From positions 24,686 to 88,685 of the forward strand of contig NZ_JACJOF010000037.1 of NCBI RefSeq assembly GCF_014695395.1: a stretch of DNA of 64,000 bases, written 5' to 3'. Positions 1 through 7,899 of this stretch are shown one piece after another (the stretch's first letter is position 1; the number at the start of each line of letters is the position of its first letter). A model generated the notes under the pieces. It was given only the letters and a program-made list of their open reading frames with translations, was not told the origin of the DNA and ran no database searches. The DNA comes from Nodosilinea sp. FACHB-131. Its GTDB lineage: Bacteria > Cyanobacteriota > Cyanobacteriia > Phormidesmidales > Phormidesmidaceae. A program made the position numbers and the translations under genes.

Positions 1-104
1 GGCACTGCCCACCAGTAGAGAGAAAGTTTTCCAGAAGTTGCGTCTGCCCCGCTATGCTCTCAACCGATGTTGCTAGGCGATGCGGCCAGAGTTGACTAGC
101 GATC

Positions 105-133
105 AAAAAAGACCCGTGGCTGGGCCACAGGTC
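105..133 (-). terminator. Rho-independent terminator of the 119-aa gene
   Basis: A 10-bp stem (GACCCGTGGC at 111-120 against GCCACAGGTC at 124-133, one mismatch) with a TGG loop is followed, on the minus strand, by six T residues (the A run at 105-110). It lies just past the stop of the minus-strand gene ending at 183, so it is the likely end of that transcript. Confidence 0.8.
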
Positions 134-182
134 TCTAGGAGGGTATTTTGTTAGCGTTCACGGCGGCGGCACGGACGCATCG

Positions 183-542
183 CTAGGCGCTGCGGCGGCG
201 GGGGCGCTTGCGCTCTGACTTTTTCTTGTAGCCGATCGCTTGGGCGGCGTTGCTGTCGGGGCCAAACTGAGCCCGCACGGCTTCTTTCATGCCCAAAATC
301 GAGTTGTGAAACTCCCATTCGGCCTGGCGGGCGGCATCGGCGGCGGCTTTGACCATCGCTTGCAGCTCGGTTTCTTTTTGTTGCATGGCCAGCATGGCAG
401 CAAAATTAGCTTTGAGGGCTTCGGGCGACGCGTCGGTGCGGACGGGGCGATAGCCTTCGACGGTGCCGAGGCTGTTGAGGGAGTCAATGTCGTTGCTGAT
501 GGTTTTGCTGAGCAGACGACGGGTGATGTTGACGACGGGCAT
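183..542 (-). CDS. Conserved cyanobacterial hypothetical protein, 119 aa
   Basis: I recognise this as a small protein type seen in filamentous cyanobacteria, but no function is known to me. It is soluble, with no signal peptide or membrane segment. A central Ala/Gln/Glu-rich helical stretch (about residues 42-90) is followed by a strongly basic tail rich in Lys and Arg, as in nucleic-acid-binding or ribosome-associated proteins; that link is only inference. It is followed by a clear intrinsic terminator, which supports it being expressed alone or as the last gene of a transcript. The tandem repeat array at 844-1158 lies upstream of its start. Reading of this gene as real rests on family resemblance and the terminator. 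Confidence 0.75.
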   Translation of the reverse strand: MPVVNITRRLLSKTISNDIDSLNSLGTVEGYRPVRTDASPEALKANFAAMLAMQQKETELQAMVKAAADAARQAEWEFHNSILGMKEAVRAQFGPDSNAAQAIGYKKKSERKRPRRRSA

Positions 543-843
543 GGTGATACACCTTGGGTAATGGTTGATATACGGACGCGAGCAAATAGCCTGCCTGAAG
601 AAAGTTCAGGACTGGTGGCGGAGGTTTGGGGGAGCGACGAAAGGTTTCAGGTCAGGCGATGGGAGACGACGGTTGGGGCGAGGCGTTGTCTCATCTATTG
701 CCAAGATGCCCGGTGCGGAGAAGCGATGTAGCCTCAATTTGAAAGATTGCGACCCGACACCAGCAGTTTTGATAAAGACTGGATGAATGTTGCACCAGGT
801 TGAAGCGAGTTTTAGCACAACAATGGTGATGCAGCGCAGAAAT

Positions 844-1158
844 GATTGATTTGCTGCCATGACAGAAGCATTGTGCACTGAGCAGGTAAGAGTGTAACGA
901 GCGACTATTCGAAGTTGCTCTATGACAGAAGCATTGTGTATTGACAACTTAAAAGGTTGCGCGATCGCAGCAGCATTGTCGCGCCGCAACTTAAGATGTT
1001 GCCGCCTTGCAATAGGAAGTTGAGCTGTCGCACTAAAGCATTTCGGCTTGACAATCGAATGTTGCGCTGCTGCACTAAAGCATTGCGGCCTCACACTAAA
1101 GGATGCAGCCCTGACAATAAAGCGGTGGGGTGCTGCAATAGGCGATCGCGCCAGAGCA
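844..1158. repeat. 15-unit degenerate 21-bp tandem repeat
   Basis: Fifteen consecutive 21-bp units can be laid out in register from 844 to 1158 with no insertion or deletion. Many units start CTAAAG, ATAAAG or GAAGCA, have CATTG or GTTGC in the middle and end in ACA or GCA. Individual units differ a lot, yet the phase is strictly kept. Read on the minus strand without stops (frame open from 1256 to 606) the units give heptapeptides, for example VKPKCFS, ATAQLPI and VRPQCFS, with a small hydrophobic residue at position 1 and mostly Gln or His at position 4. Whether this is translated is unknown: a unit length divisible by three keeps a frame open by itself. The flanks 543-843 and 1159-1336 show nothing else I can support. 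Confidence 0.75.
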
Positions 1159-1336
1159 GGGGAAGGTATTTCGCCACCTGCTGCACTACAGACAGTTAGT
1201 TTAGGCCAGCTAAGGGTCGAGCTACCGAACCGATCAGTCATTACCTTAAAAGGCACCTAAACCTTGGCCACTGATCTCCTTGTGAAACAAAACGCCTGTG
1301 CCACAACAGGAGCAAGCGTCACCCCTACCTAGCCCT

Positions 1337-1596
1337 ATGCCTGCTGCTATAGACCCACGATCGCTGAGCGTGCAAGACTATCACCGTATGGTAGCAGCAG
1401 GCATTTTGGCCGCAGATGAACGGATGGATTTACCAGAAGTAGAGAGTATGGGATAGAGCAAAAGCTCTATGAAGGAGATGCGATCGCACCCCTGGCGTTT
1501 CCCGACTGCGAGATTGCAGTGCGGGAGGTGGTGCGATCGAGCGAGCAGAGACAAGACAGCTATGCGATATCAAGATGTAATTACGCTCGACTCTGA
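1337..1596 (+). pseudogene. Uma2-family (DUF820) endonuclease-like gene, broken remnant
   Basis: The first 39 codons (1337-1456) read like the start of Uma2 proteins, with a LSVQDYHRMVAAGIL segment, then stop at TAG 1454-1456. A second frame (codons 1462-1593, stop at 1594) continues with the family's C-terminal region: KLYEGDAIAPLAFPD and an EIAV strand. The middle of the usual roughly 190-residue PD-(D/E)XK-like domain, including the catalytic part, is missing and the two ends are in different frames. This is therefore a deletion-plus-frameshift relic. Uma2 genes are multicopy and short-lived in filamentous cyanobacteria. Nothing else is visible between here and the next gene at 1796. Confidence 0.8.
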
Positions 1597-1795
1597 AAAG
1601 CAAGGTAGCAAATCGTAAACTCGTGTGATGTGAACCGAGTTTCTATTGTTGTAGCTCGTGTCAAGAGCGATTTGATGCAGTGTAAGTAGCTTGAGTTTCA
1701 GCACATCTATCAAGAATCCGGAATCTGTAGTAAATGCTTTGTAGATCTCAAGATGCCATCGGGCAACCATTAGGTAGTTTCAGAAGATTGAATGT

Positions 1796-3403
1796 ATGAA
1801 TCAAGAGCAAGACTCCTCTCAAGCTGAGTACGACTATTACTGGAATCTCGACCAACAAGAAAGAGATCAATTACTTGAGAACGAACAAACTCTTGATTCA
1901 ATTCGAGTACTGCTACTATTTCAGCAGGGACTGCAACTAGCTAAGAAGGAAGAATTTGACGCTGCGATCGCTAGCTATGACAAAGCGGTTGCGATCGGAC
2001 CAGACCATGCTTGGGCTTGGGCAGATCGAGGGTTTGCTTTAACAAAGCTAAATCGTTATGAAGAAGCAATTGATAGCTATGACAAAGCCGTTGCGATCAG
2101 ACCAGACCATGCTTGGGCTTGGGCAAGTCGAGGAATTGCTTTAGCAAAGCTAAATCGTTATGAAGAAGCAATTGATAGCTATGACAAAGCGGTTGCAATT
2201 GAACCAGACCGTACTTGGGCTTGGGCAAGTCGAGGAATTGCTTTAGCAAATCTAAATCGTTATGAAGAAGCAATTGATAGCTATGATCAAGCTTTAAAGC
2301 TTAAAACAGGTAATCACTGTGTTTGGTGCAAACGAGCCAAAGCATTACATGAACTAGGCCGTTACGAGGAAGCCGTTCTTAATTATGACAAGGTTTTAGA
2401 GCAGCAATCTATGCTTGAACCTTCTTGTGCTTGGGACAAGAGCGTAATTATCAAAAAGAATAATCAGCTTCTTTCCTACTTGATGAATCAGTGGGCACCA
2501 GGTAAGAGAACCTTTTGGGGGAATCTCCGCTTGATATACTTTGCATTTCTACATCCAATTATTTGGGGAAATCTCCGCCTGATATACCTTGAATTTCAAT
2601 TTCCAATTATTTTTTGCATGCTGCTAGCTTTAATTGTCTTTTCTAAAGGCACTCTTTTTGCTCAAATTCTGCAAGGAGGCTTATATATAATATTCACAGG
2701 TCTTTCAATCTTACTGATTCCTGCCGCTCTTGTCGAATTTAGAAAGAACATTAAAACCTCTTGCAGAATGTATTTTAGGAGCGGCATTTTAAGCTATATA
2801 CGGGCTTTTTCGATCTGTTTTATTACTATAATTATCGGTTCAATAATTTACATTTATTCCCCCAGCTTTCTTCGTTTTGGATGGGGGCAGTTAGTGTTTT
2901 CAAATTCAGGTAATTGGGCAATTACGCAGCCACTTGAAATGGCAAATCAAGCTGCCGAAACAGCAAATGCTTTTCAAGAGCACCTTGCTACTCAAACTCT
3001 GGATGTTCTCAATAGAAGTGAAGGTAGAGTTAGTTATGTTGATTTTCGATGGGTATTCATTCCTGCTCTTTGGCTCCTACTGATTCTTGCCTTACCTGCT
3101 TGGGCAAAATGGGAGGAGGAAAAGTACCGCAAAGGTATCCATACTTGGAAGGGTATTACAATTAACTCCATTAAGTTTGGTTTGGCACATCTAATTATGG
3201 GAATTCCCATTTGTATAGGTTTAAGCCTTTCAGTGCCAGGATTTCTTTTTGCCTGTCGTTACAGGTATGTTTATCAACAGCATCTGAGAAAAAATGGCAA
3301 TGAACAAGAAGCACAGGAAGCTGGAGTATTCGCGAGCACAGCCGACCACGCAATTTATAATGCAATTCTAATCACATTGTTGATTACTGCTTTCCTGTTC
3401 TGA
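1796..3403 (+). CDS. TPR-repeat protein with C-terminal multi-pass membrane domain
   Basis: 535 aa. An N-terminal charged segment is followed by about four to five tetratricopeptide repeats (residues ~40-205). Two or three neighbouring TPR units are nearly identical in DNA (102-bp period, about 1973-2297), which indicates recent internal duplication. A short segment beginning WGNLRLIY is also tandemly duplicated (48-bp period near 2515-2610). The rest holds about five or six hydrophobic segments, then a charged cytoplasmic-type turn and a final membrane helix at the C-terminus. TPRs are protein-interaction scaffolds; the partner and function are unknown. The gene is visibly AT-richer than its surroundings and sits between a dead Uma2 gene and a transposon, so it may be acquired. 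Confidence 0.8.
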   Translation: MNQEQDSSQAEYDYYWNLDQQERDQLLENEQTLDSIRVLLLFQQGLQLAKKEEFDAAIASYDKAVAIGPDHAWAWADRGFALTKLNRYEEAIDSYDKAVAIRPDHAWAWASRGIALAKLNRYEEAIDSYDKAVAIEPDRTWAWASRGIALANLNRYEEAIDSYDQALKLKTGNHCVWCKRAKALHELGRYEEAVLNYDKVLEQQSMLEPSCAWDKSVIIKKNNQLLSYLMNQWAPGKRTFWGNLRLIYFAFLHPIIWGNLRLIYLEFQFPIIFCMLLALIVFSKGTLFAQILQGGLYIIFTGLSILLIPAALVEFRKNIKTSCRMYFRSGILSYIRAFSICFITIIIGSIIYIYSPSFLRFGWGQLVFSNSGNWAITQPLEMANQAAETANAFQEHLATQTLDVLNRSEGRVSYVDFRWVFIPALWLLLILALPAWAKWEEEKYRKGIHTWKGITINSIKFGLAHLIMGIPICIGLSLSVPGFLFACRYRYVYQQHLRKNGNEQEAQEAGVFASTADHAIYNAILITLLITAFLF

Positions 3404-3420
3404 GTTTTCCTATTAGCCGA

Positions 3421-3452
3421 CGTAGGTTAGGTGAAACGCAGTGGAACCCAAC
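3421..3452. repeat. REP-like palindrome, left of RAYT
   Basis: The sequence starting CGTAGGTTAGGTGAAACG and ending AACCCAAC matches, as an inverted copy, the element at 4082-4114. Short palindromes of this type (GTAGGTTGGGTGAA...AACCCAAC) are typical companions of REP-associated tyrosine transposases in cyanobacteria. Confidence 0.75.
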
Positions 3453-3476
3453 ACCCTCAAACCAAGCTTTAATCCC

Positions 3477-4019
3477 TTACTCACGACCAATATTTTCATC
3501 AAACTCAACCGCTCTTATCGCGCCCCAATCTGCCGGATAGACTCTATCTGCAACATAGCGATGAAAGCTCGAATAGGGCCAATCTTGTGGCCTATTCACC
3601 AGATTATGCTTCACCGGGTTGTAGTGAATGTAATCCACATGCTGCCTAAAGTCGGCTTCATTACGAATTTGATGTTCCCAAAACCGTCGCTGCCAGATAG
3701 CTTGCTCCCCTTTGCGAAGGCGGGAGATTGATTGTTGTTGTTTGTAAGCTTTAGGGCACTGCAGGCTAAACCAGGTTTTGATGCGCTTCCATCGAGAGGA
3801 AAAGTCGGCATCACCCTCGGGCAGAGTCCAAATGCTGTGGATGTGGTCGGGCAGGATGACGATGGCGTCAATGGTGAAGGGAGACTCTATTTTGACGATG
3901 TGAAAAGCTTTGCGGAGTAGGACTATGGTTTCGTCGTGATGAAATAGGGGTTGCCGATTGTAGGTAACGACGGTGAAGAAGTAGGTGGCCCCTGAGGTTT
4001 GGGCGCGTCGGTAGCGCAT
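3477..4019 (-). CDS. REP-associated tyrosine transposase (RAYT, Y1_Tnp/TnpA-REP)
   Basis: 180 aa, the normal length for this group of single-strand HUH transposases, which cut and rejoin REP palindromes. The N-terminal strand (YFFTVVTYN), the metal-binding HUH-type pair in LPDHIHSIW (His59, His61) and the catalytic-tyrosine block VDYIHYNPVKH (Tyr130 the likely nucleophile) are all present, so the protein looks intact. It is flanked on both sides by inverted REP-like elements (3421-3452 and 4082-4114), which makes this a complete bordered REP unit. Such genes usually stay single-copy and spread REPs rather than themselves. Confidence 0.92.
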   Translation of the reverse strand: MRYRRAQTSGATYFFTVVTYNRQPLFHHDETIVLLRKAFHIVKIESPFTIDAIVILPDHIHSIWTLPEGDADFSSRWKRIKTWFSLQCPKAYKQQQSISRLRKGEQAIWQRRFWEHQIRNEADFRQHVDYIHYNPVKHNLVNRPQDWPYSSFHRYVADRVYPADWGAIRAVEFDENIGRE

Positions 4020-4081
4020 GGATGTGGTTGAGGGATTGCGTGCGCTTAGGGTAGGTTGTTGGGCAGGAAACTATCAGGGCA

Positions 4082-4114
4082 GTTGGGTTACGCTGGCGCT
4101 TCACCCAACCTACG
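4082..4114. repeat. REP-like palindrome, right of RAYT
   Basis: GTTGGGTTACGC...TCACCCAACCTACG is the inverted counterpart of 3421-3452 (reverse complement begins CGTAGGTTGGGTGAAGCG). It lies about 60 bp upstream of the transposase start. The 4115-4405 stretch beyond it shows no gene or clear signal. Confidence 0.75.
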
Positions 4115-4405
4115 TGGGCCTGAATCAACGTTCTAGGCTCTGTAGCGAATTTGACTTGATTTGGGCGTCTGAATAGAGTACTTTACTGAGCTATGGCTGT
4201 CCGCGTGCAGTCTGAGCTTCCCAAAAATTTGGTCTAACGCCACTGGAAGGTGCTACCAACACCAACCAGCGGCTAACCCCGTCGACTGAGCGACCAGTCT
4301 CGGAGGCTAAGGTTGATTTTACCTGGCCGTCCTGAACTGCACATGTCTGGGGCGGCCAAGTTTTTGGGATTCCTTACCCACCGTTAGCAAAGGAATCCCT
4401 GAATT

Positions 4406-4696
4406 ATGTTGTGTTTGCCATATTTGGTGTCGTCTGCCCGTCGAGGCGAGGCGACCAATCCGCTGCTGCTGGCGAATCCTGAAGCCCAGCCGGGGCGTGA
4501 GCGGTTGCGCCATCTGGTGATTGGCTCACAGGAAGGGGTGCGTGCCACCATCAATCAGCTGCATGTGCTGAACTATGCCGATCAGATGACCTGGAGCCAG
4601 TTGATTGCAATACCGCGATCGGGGATTTTGATTACTCCAGAGCAGGGTGAGGTGTTTAGTCTGCTGAGGCGCGATGGTCAAAGACCGGCCCTTTAG
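4406..4696 (+). CDS. Small conserved cyanobacterial hypothetical protein
   Basis: Up to 96 aa. The part from about residue 35 on (VIGSQEGVRATINQLHVLNYAD, a WSQL turn, then PEQGEVFSLLRR) resembles a small cyanobacterial family of unknown function in which a sequence like EGVRATIHELHVLGFAEV is followed by Trp-Ser and ends at PGEVMSVLTR. The start is uncertain, since the first ~30 residues look unlike the family. No membrane segment or signal peptide is present. It stands alone, with no partner gene on the same strand. Confidence 0.55.
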   Translation: MLCLPYLVSSARRGEATNPLLLANPEAQPGRERLRHLVIGSQEGVRATINQLHVLNYADQMTWSQLIAIPRSGILITPEQGEVFSLLRRDGQRPAL

Positions 4697-4758
4697 GGCC
4701 ATCGACAGGTAGATTGAGACCTCTAAGGAGTCAGGTGCCTTCTATAGCCATGACGTTA

Positions 4759-5094
4759 TCAGTCACAGCACCAAAGGCACCTGCCCCCTGATGCAAAAAC
4801 ATCGGCTACAGAATCAAACAGAGACAGCTCTGCCATCTGCCACTTTTCGTAAAAATGGGCGATCGCCTCTAGCGCTAGGCTTAGGCGTTGATAGGTTTCG
4901 TCGTAATTGCTCAGCTCAGTAGTCACTCTACAGGTCGCCACTGTGCGTAGCTGATGGACATTAGCTAACGGCCTAGTCAGCTGCGGGCTGCTCTTTAAAC
5001 CTGCATCAACGCGATCGCCGCCTCTCCACCCGCGCGATTTACCCCTGAAGATTTTTTTATCTACCTCCATAGTTTCATCAAGGTTGTCATCCAC
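4759..5094 (-). CDS. Possible hypothetical protein, 111 aa
   Basis: An open frame with one protein-like section (about residues 55-100, LSNYDETYQRLSLALEAI then a FYEKWQMAEL helix), but the N-terminal half and the Cys-rich end look random. I recognise no family. It lies in the gap before the 5280 operon, reads away from it, and has no convincing ribosome binding site. It may be a fragment of a longer lost gene or not a gene at all. Confidence 0.25.
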   Translation of the reverse strand: MDDNLDETMEVDKKIFRGKSRGWRGGDRVDAGLKSSPQLTRPLANVHQLRTVATCRVTTELSNYDETYQRLSLALEAIAHFYEKWQMAELSLFDSVADVFASGGRCLWCCD

Positions 5095-5279
5095 ATTGGT
5101 AGGGTGACAGTGAATTCAAACGGTAGCAAAGAGCAGTTAGAAACCCCTTACTTAGACCTTTGTATCGTTTCGCTCTTGAGGTGGGAAAAAGTTAGTTTTG
5201 TTTCGAATTCATAACAATTGCTGACACCATCACAATCAGAATTACCACTCAAAAACTATCAACAAGATCAGGAGTCTCT

Positions 5280-6263
5280 ATGAATAGCGAGCGACAATTC
5301 ACAACCCAAACTCAGACCGAAGCTCAGCCCCCTAGCTCTGAGGCAAGTTTTTCACCCACCGTCAAAGTTCATGGTGAAGTGCCCCCGACTAACGTCTATG
5401 AGGTAGAGGCCAAGCCCGCGATCGATACCGAAGCCAAAACCGAAGTGAAACCAGAGCAGAGCCCGCCCCAACCGCCTCAAGAGGGCCAGTCTAACCCAAC
5501 ACTGACCAGGTTATTGGTTGGCGGCCTAGTGGGCGGCACCCTCGGCACACTGGCTGCTGCTCTAGCCAATCGCAAAACCTCCAAGGGCTTTGACCACAGT
5601 GCCCAAGGGGTAAGCCGCGCCTTTAAAACCATTGGTCAAGGCCTGAGCCAGGCTGCCCGAGGGGTAGGCGATGCAGCCAGAAGCGTGGGTGAGGGAGCAA
5701 CCTATGCCGTAGTGGGCTCAGCCCAAGACGCCGCCCAGAGCATCACAACCGGAACTCAACAGGCGAAATCGACTACTGCCGACGTGGTGCACACTACAAC
5801 TGAGAAGGTGAACCAGACGGTTAAGGGCGCAGCAGCGGGCATCACCGAAGGGGCTCAACAAGTCAAGACAACCGCGGCTGAAGCTGTTCAATCCACCACT
5901 GAGCAGATTAACCAGGCCGTTAAGGATATTGCTGAAGGCACTCAGCGCCCGACGACTGACAGTGCAACGGTTGAAGAACCTGTTTTAGCGGGTGAGCAAG
6001 CCGTCGTGAGTTCCCCATCAGAGACAGCTAATGTTTCGGCGGTTGATGAACCTGCTTTAGAAATGAGTGATGTATTAGATGTCATTGAGGCAGAGACTGT
6101 CAATCTTGACGACTGGAAATCAGAGGCTGAAATTCAAAGCGGTGTAGACGATTCCACCTCAGCCAACAAATTTGTTCAAGAAGAAATTACGATTTCTCCC
6201 CAGCCCTCTGCCTCTCTAGGGTTTGAGGCTACCCGCCCCAATGAAAAGCCAAGGAGAAAATAA
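5280..6263 (+). CDS. Glycine-zipper, LEA-like repeat protein of unknown function
   Basis: 327 aa. The order is: a Pro/Glu-rich disordered N-terminus (1-75); a short glycine-zipper hydrophobic segment (LLVGGLVGGTLGTLAAAL, ~78-95); a run of amphipathic Ala/Thr/Gln/Gly repeats (~105-225) in which a block of about 33 residues occurs twice (VNQTVKGAAAGITEGAQQ and INQAVKDIAEGTQ phases), like LEA or YtxH-type proteins; and an acidic tail. A good AGGAG site sits 5 bp before the ATG. The stop overlaps the start of the next gene by 1 nt (TAATG), so both are translated from one mRNA. No function can be assigned. Membrane or surface association through the zipper is inference. Confidence 0.8.
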   Translation: MNSERQFTTQTQTEAQPPSSEASFSPTVKVHGEVPPTNVYEVEAKPAIDTEAKTEVKPEQSPPQPPQEGQSNPTLTRLLVGGLVGGTLGTLAAALANRKTSKGFDHSAQGVSRAFKTIGQGLSQAARGVGDAARSVGEGATYAVVGSAQDAAQSITTGTQQAKSTTADVVHTTTEKVNQTVKGAAAGITEGAQQVKTTAAEAVQSTTEQINQAVKDIAEGTQRPTTDSATVEEPVLAGEQAVVSSPSETANVSAVDEPALEMSDVLDVIEAETVNLDDWKSEAEIQSGVDDSTSANKFVQEEITISPQPSASLGFEATRPNEKPRRK

Positions 6264-6823
6264 TGTCTACACCTAACGACGAAACCGTCACCACTAGGAA
6301 TAGGAATCAAATTTCCCCAACGGTCGAGGATGGGTCTGATTCCTCTGAGCGAAACGTCAGTCCTAACAGTCAGGCGTTTACCAAGGTGGCCATTGGGGCT
6401 TTGATAGGGGCCACCCTAGGGGGCATTGCCGGCGCCCTGACCAACAGAGGCGTTGTCGATCGCATCAACACCTCTGTGCGGGGCGTTGGCAATACCGTCA
6501 GAAAAACGACCGCTGGCATTGACGAAACCGTTAAAGGCGTGGGCGATGCGGTCCAGAGCGTTGCGGTTGGGGTCAATACGACCGCCAAGGAGATCAACGA
6601 AGCGGTGCGAGAAACGGCTGAGGGGATTAGCGGAACTGTAAAAAGCACCGTTCACACTGTGCAAAACACCGCTGATGAGGTTCAGGAGACGGTTGGCAGT
6701 ACGGTAAACACCGTCAAAAGCGTCGTGGAGGAAACCACTGCGTCTGCCAACCTGACACCGGACGCAGAGCAAGCAACGCTCTATAAGCTAGTTCCTGTTA
6801 CTGGCAACAAACCCAATGCCTAA
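6263..6823 (+). CDS. Glycine-zipper, LEA-like repeat protein, paralogue of upstream gene
   Basis: 186 aa, built like its upstream neighbour: a short polar N-terminus, a glycine-zipper (VAIGALIGATLGGIAGAL, ~43-60), then Val/Thr-rich repeats of about 11 residues (INTSVRGVGNTVRKT, VGDAVQSVAVG, INEAVRETAEG, VQETVGSTVNTVKS) that should form an amphipathic helix. Translation is coupled to the previous gene by the TAATG overlap, with AAGGAG at 6251-6256 as its own ribosome site. The two probably arose by duplication and act together. Function unknown. Confidence 0.8.
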   Translation: MSTPNDETVTTRNRNQISPTVEDGSDSSERNVSPNSQAFTKVAIGALIGATLGGIAGALTNRGVVDRINTSVRGVGNTVRKTTAGIDETVKGVGDAVQSVAVGVNTTAKEINEAVRETAEGISGTVKSTVHTVQNTADEVQETVGSTVNTVKSVVEETTASANLTPDAEQATLYKLVPVTGNKPNA

Positions 6824-6879
6824 CTTCGAGCAACAAAGGGCACTTCAATGAACCCTATCGGCATGACAGGACGTCGATT

Positions 6880-7752
6880 ATGAGCTGGCTATCTCAACTG
6901 TTGATCGGAAAAAGAGCGCAAAACTGTCAGCCGATGGCAGCCTCGCCGGTTTCCCCCAGCCCACCACCGGAGTCTATGGCTCAGGTGGTGGTTGAGGAAA
7001 CCATTATGGCGGTGGCGAAATGGTTGATCAGTCTGGTGAATCGAACCATGGAAACGCAAGCGTCTTCGCCAAAGCCAGAGTCGCCCCCCCCAGCGAACCC
7101 CGATGAGGAGCAGGTGGCCAGTGTCGATACTCCACTGGTAGAGCCCGAAGCGAGTGCGGTAGACCAGTTGCTGGCAAAGTTTAGCGGTTTGATCGAGGAA
7201 GCTTGCGATCGCACCCAGTCAATTGCATTGCTTGAAAACCGTCTTCAGGAGCTTGAATCTACCCTGCAAGGCACTCCAGATTGGCAAGACTCTATTCAAC
7301 TTCTCAATCAGGCGGTGGTCAAACTCGATGGCCGCCTCAGCCAGGTAGAAAGAATATTGCAACAGGTTGATCTGGGAACACTTTCAGAGACTTTAGCGAT
7401 TTCTCTAGAAAACGAATCTCACCTTCAGCAGTGGGCCCAAACCTCGACCCAGCAAATTGCTGAGTTGAGCGATCGCTTAAACACCATCGAAACCACAGCT
7501 GAAACAGCAGAGGAGCAGCATCGCGCCAATCTGCACAAAATTTTTCAGGTGATTCAACCTACCGTTCAACAAACAACGGCCCTTGAAGGGCGCGTTTCTC
7601 ATTTGGAGAAAGTCGTCACTCGATTGAGCCTTGTGCCTAAGTTCGTAGAGAGCAACTATCGCTCCATTACCACCCTGCAAAATTACGTTAAGCAGGCTAA
7701 GGGCGATCCAGTTTCAAGCGGCAACGGGAACGGTAGCCAAAAGGTAAACTAG
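6880..7752 (+). CDS. Coiled-coil protein of unknown function, third gene of the glycine-zipper operon
   Basis: 290 aa. A short N-terminal helix (MSWLSQLLIGK) and a hydrophobic amphipathic stretch around AVAKWLISLVNRTM (~46-60) are followed by a Pro-rich linker (65-85). From ~95 to 275 there are long Leu/Gln/Glu heptads typical of coiled coils, ending in a Gly/Asn tail. It lies 56 bp after the second glycine-zipper gene on the same strand, so co-transcription is likely. No enzyme motif is seen. A scaffold or tether working with the two upstream proteins is inference. Confidence 0.75.
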   Translation: MSWLSQLLIGKRAQNCQPMAASPVSPSPPPESMAQVVVEETIMAVAKWLISLVNRTMETQASSPKPESPPPANPDEEQVASVDTPLVEPEASAVDQLLAKFSGLIEEACDRTQSIALLENRLQELESTLQGTPDWQDSIQLLNQAVVKLDGRLSQVERILQQVDLGTLSETLAISLENESHLQQWAQTSTQQIAELSDRLNTIETTAETAEEQHRANLHKIFQVIQPTVQQTTALEGRVSHLEKVVTRLSLVPKFVESNYRSITTLQNYVKQAKGDPVSSGNGNGSQKVN

Positions 7753-7899
7753 CTAGACCAACTCCTGTTTGAGAGCCTATAGAGACGGCTCCACAATCTG
7801 CCGCTTTCTACACTGAGCAACCATCCCGGTTGCTCAGTTCAGCGCTGACGGGGTTCTCCGGCAGGGTAATGGAGAGAGTGGAGAGTGCCTGCGATCGCC

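Noticed and set aside
240..731. Plus-strand open frame opposite the 119-aa gene
   Set aside because: It is the antisense of the supported minus-strand gene and has a low-complexity Gly/Val-rich translation.
606..1256. Long minus-strand open frame covering the 21-bp repeat array
   Set aside because: A repeat whose length is a multiple of three keeps a frame open by itself. The parts outside the array do not look like protein and no ribosome site was found. It is kept as a finding about the repeat rather than as a gene.
1570..1770. 66-aa minus-strand frame before the TPR gene
   Set aside because: Short, no ribosome site, overlaps the Uma2 relic and shows no recognisable protein features.
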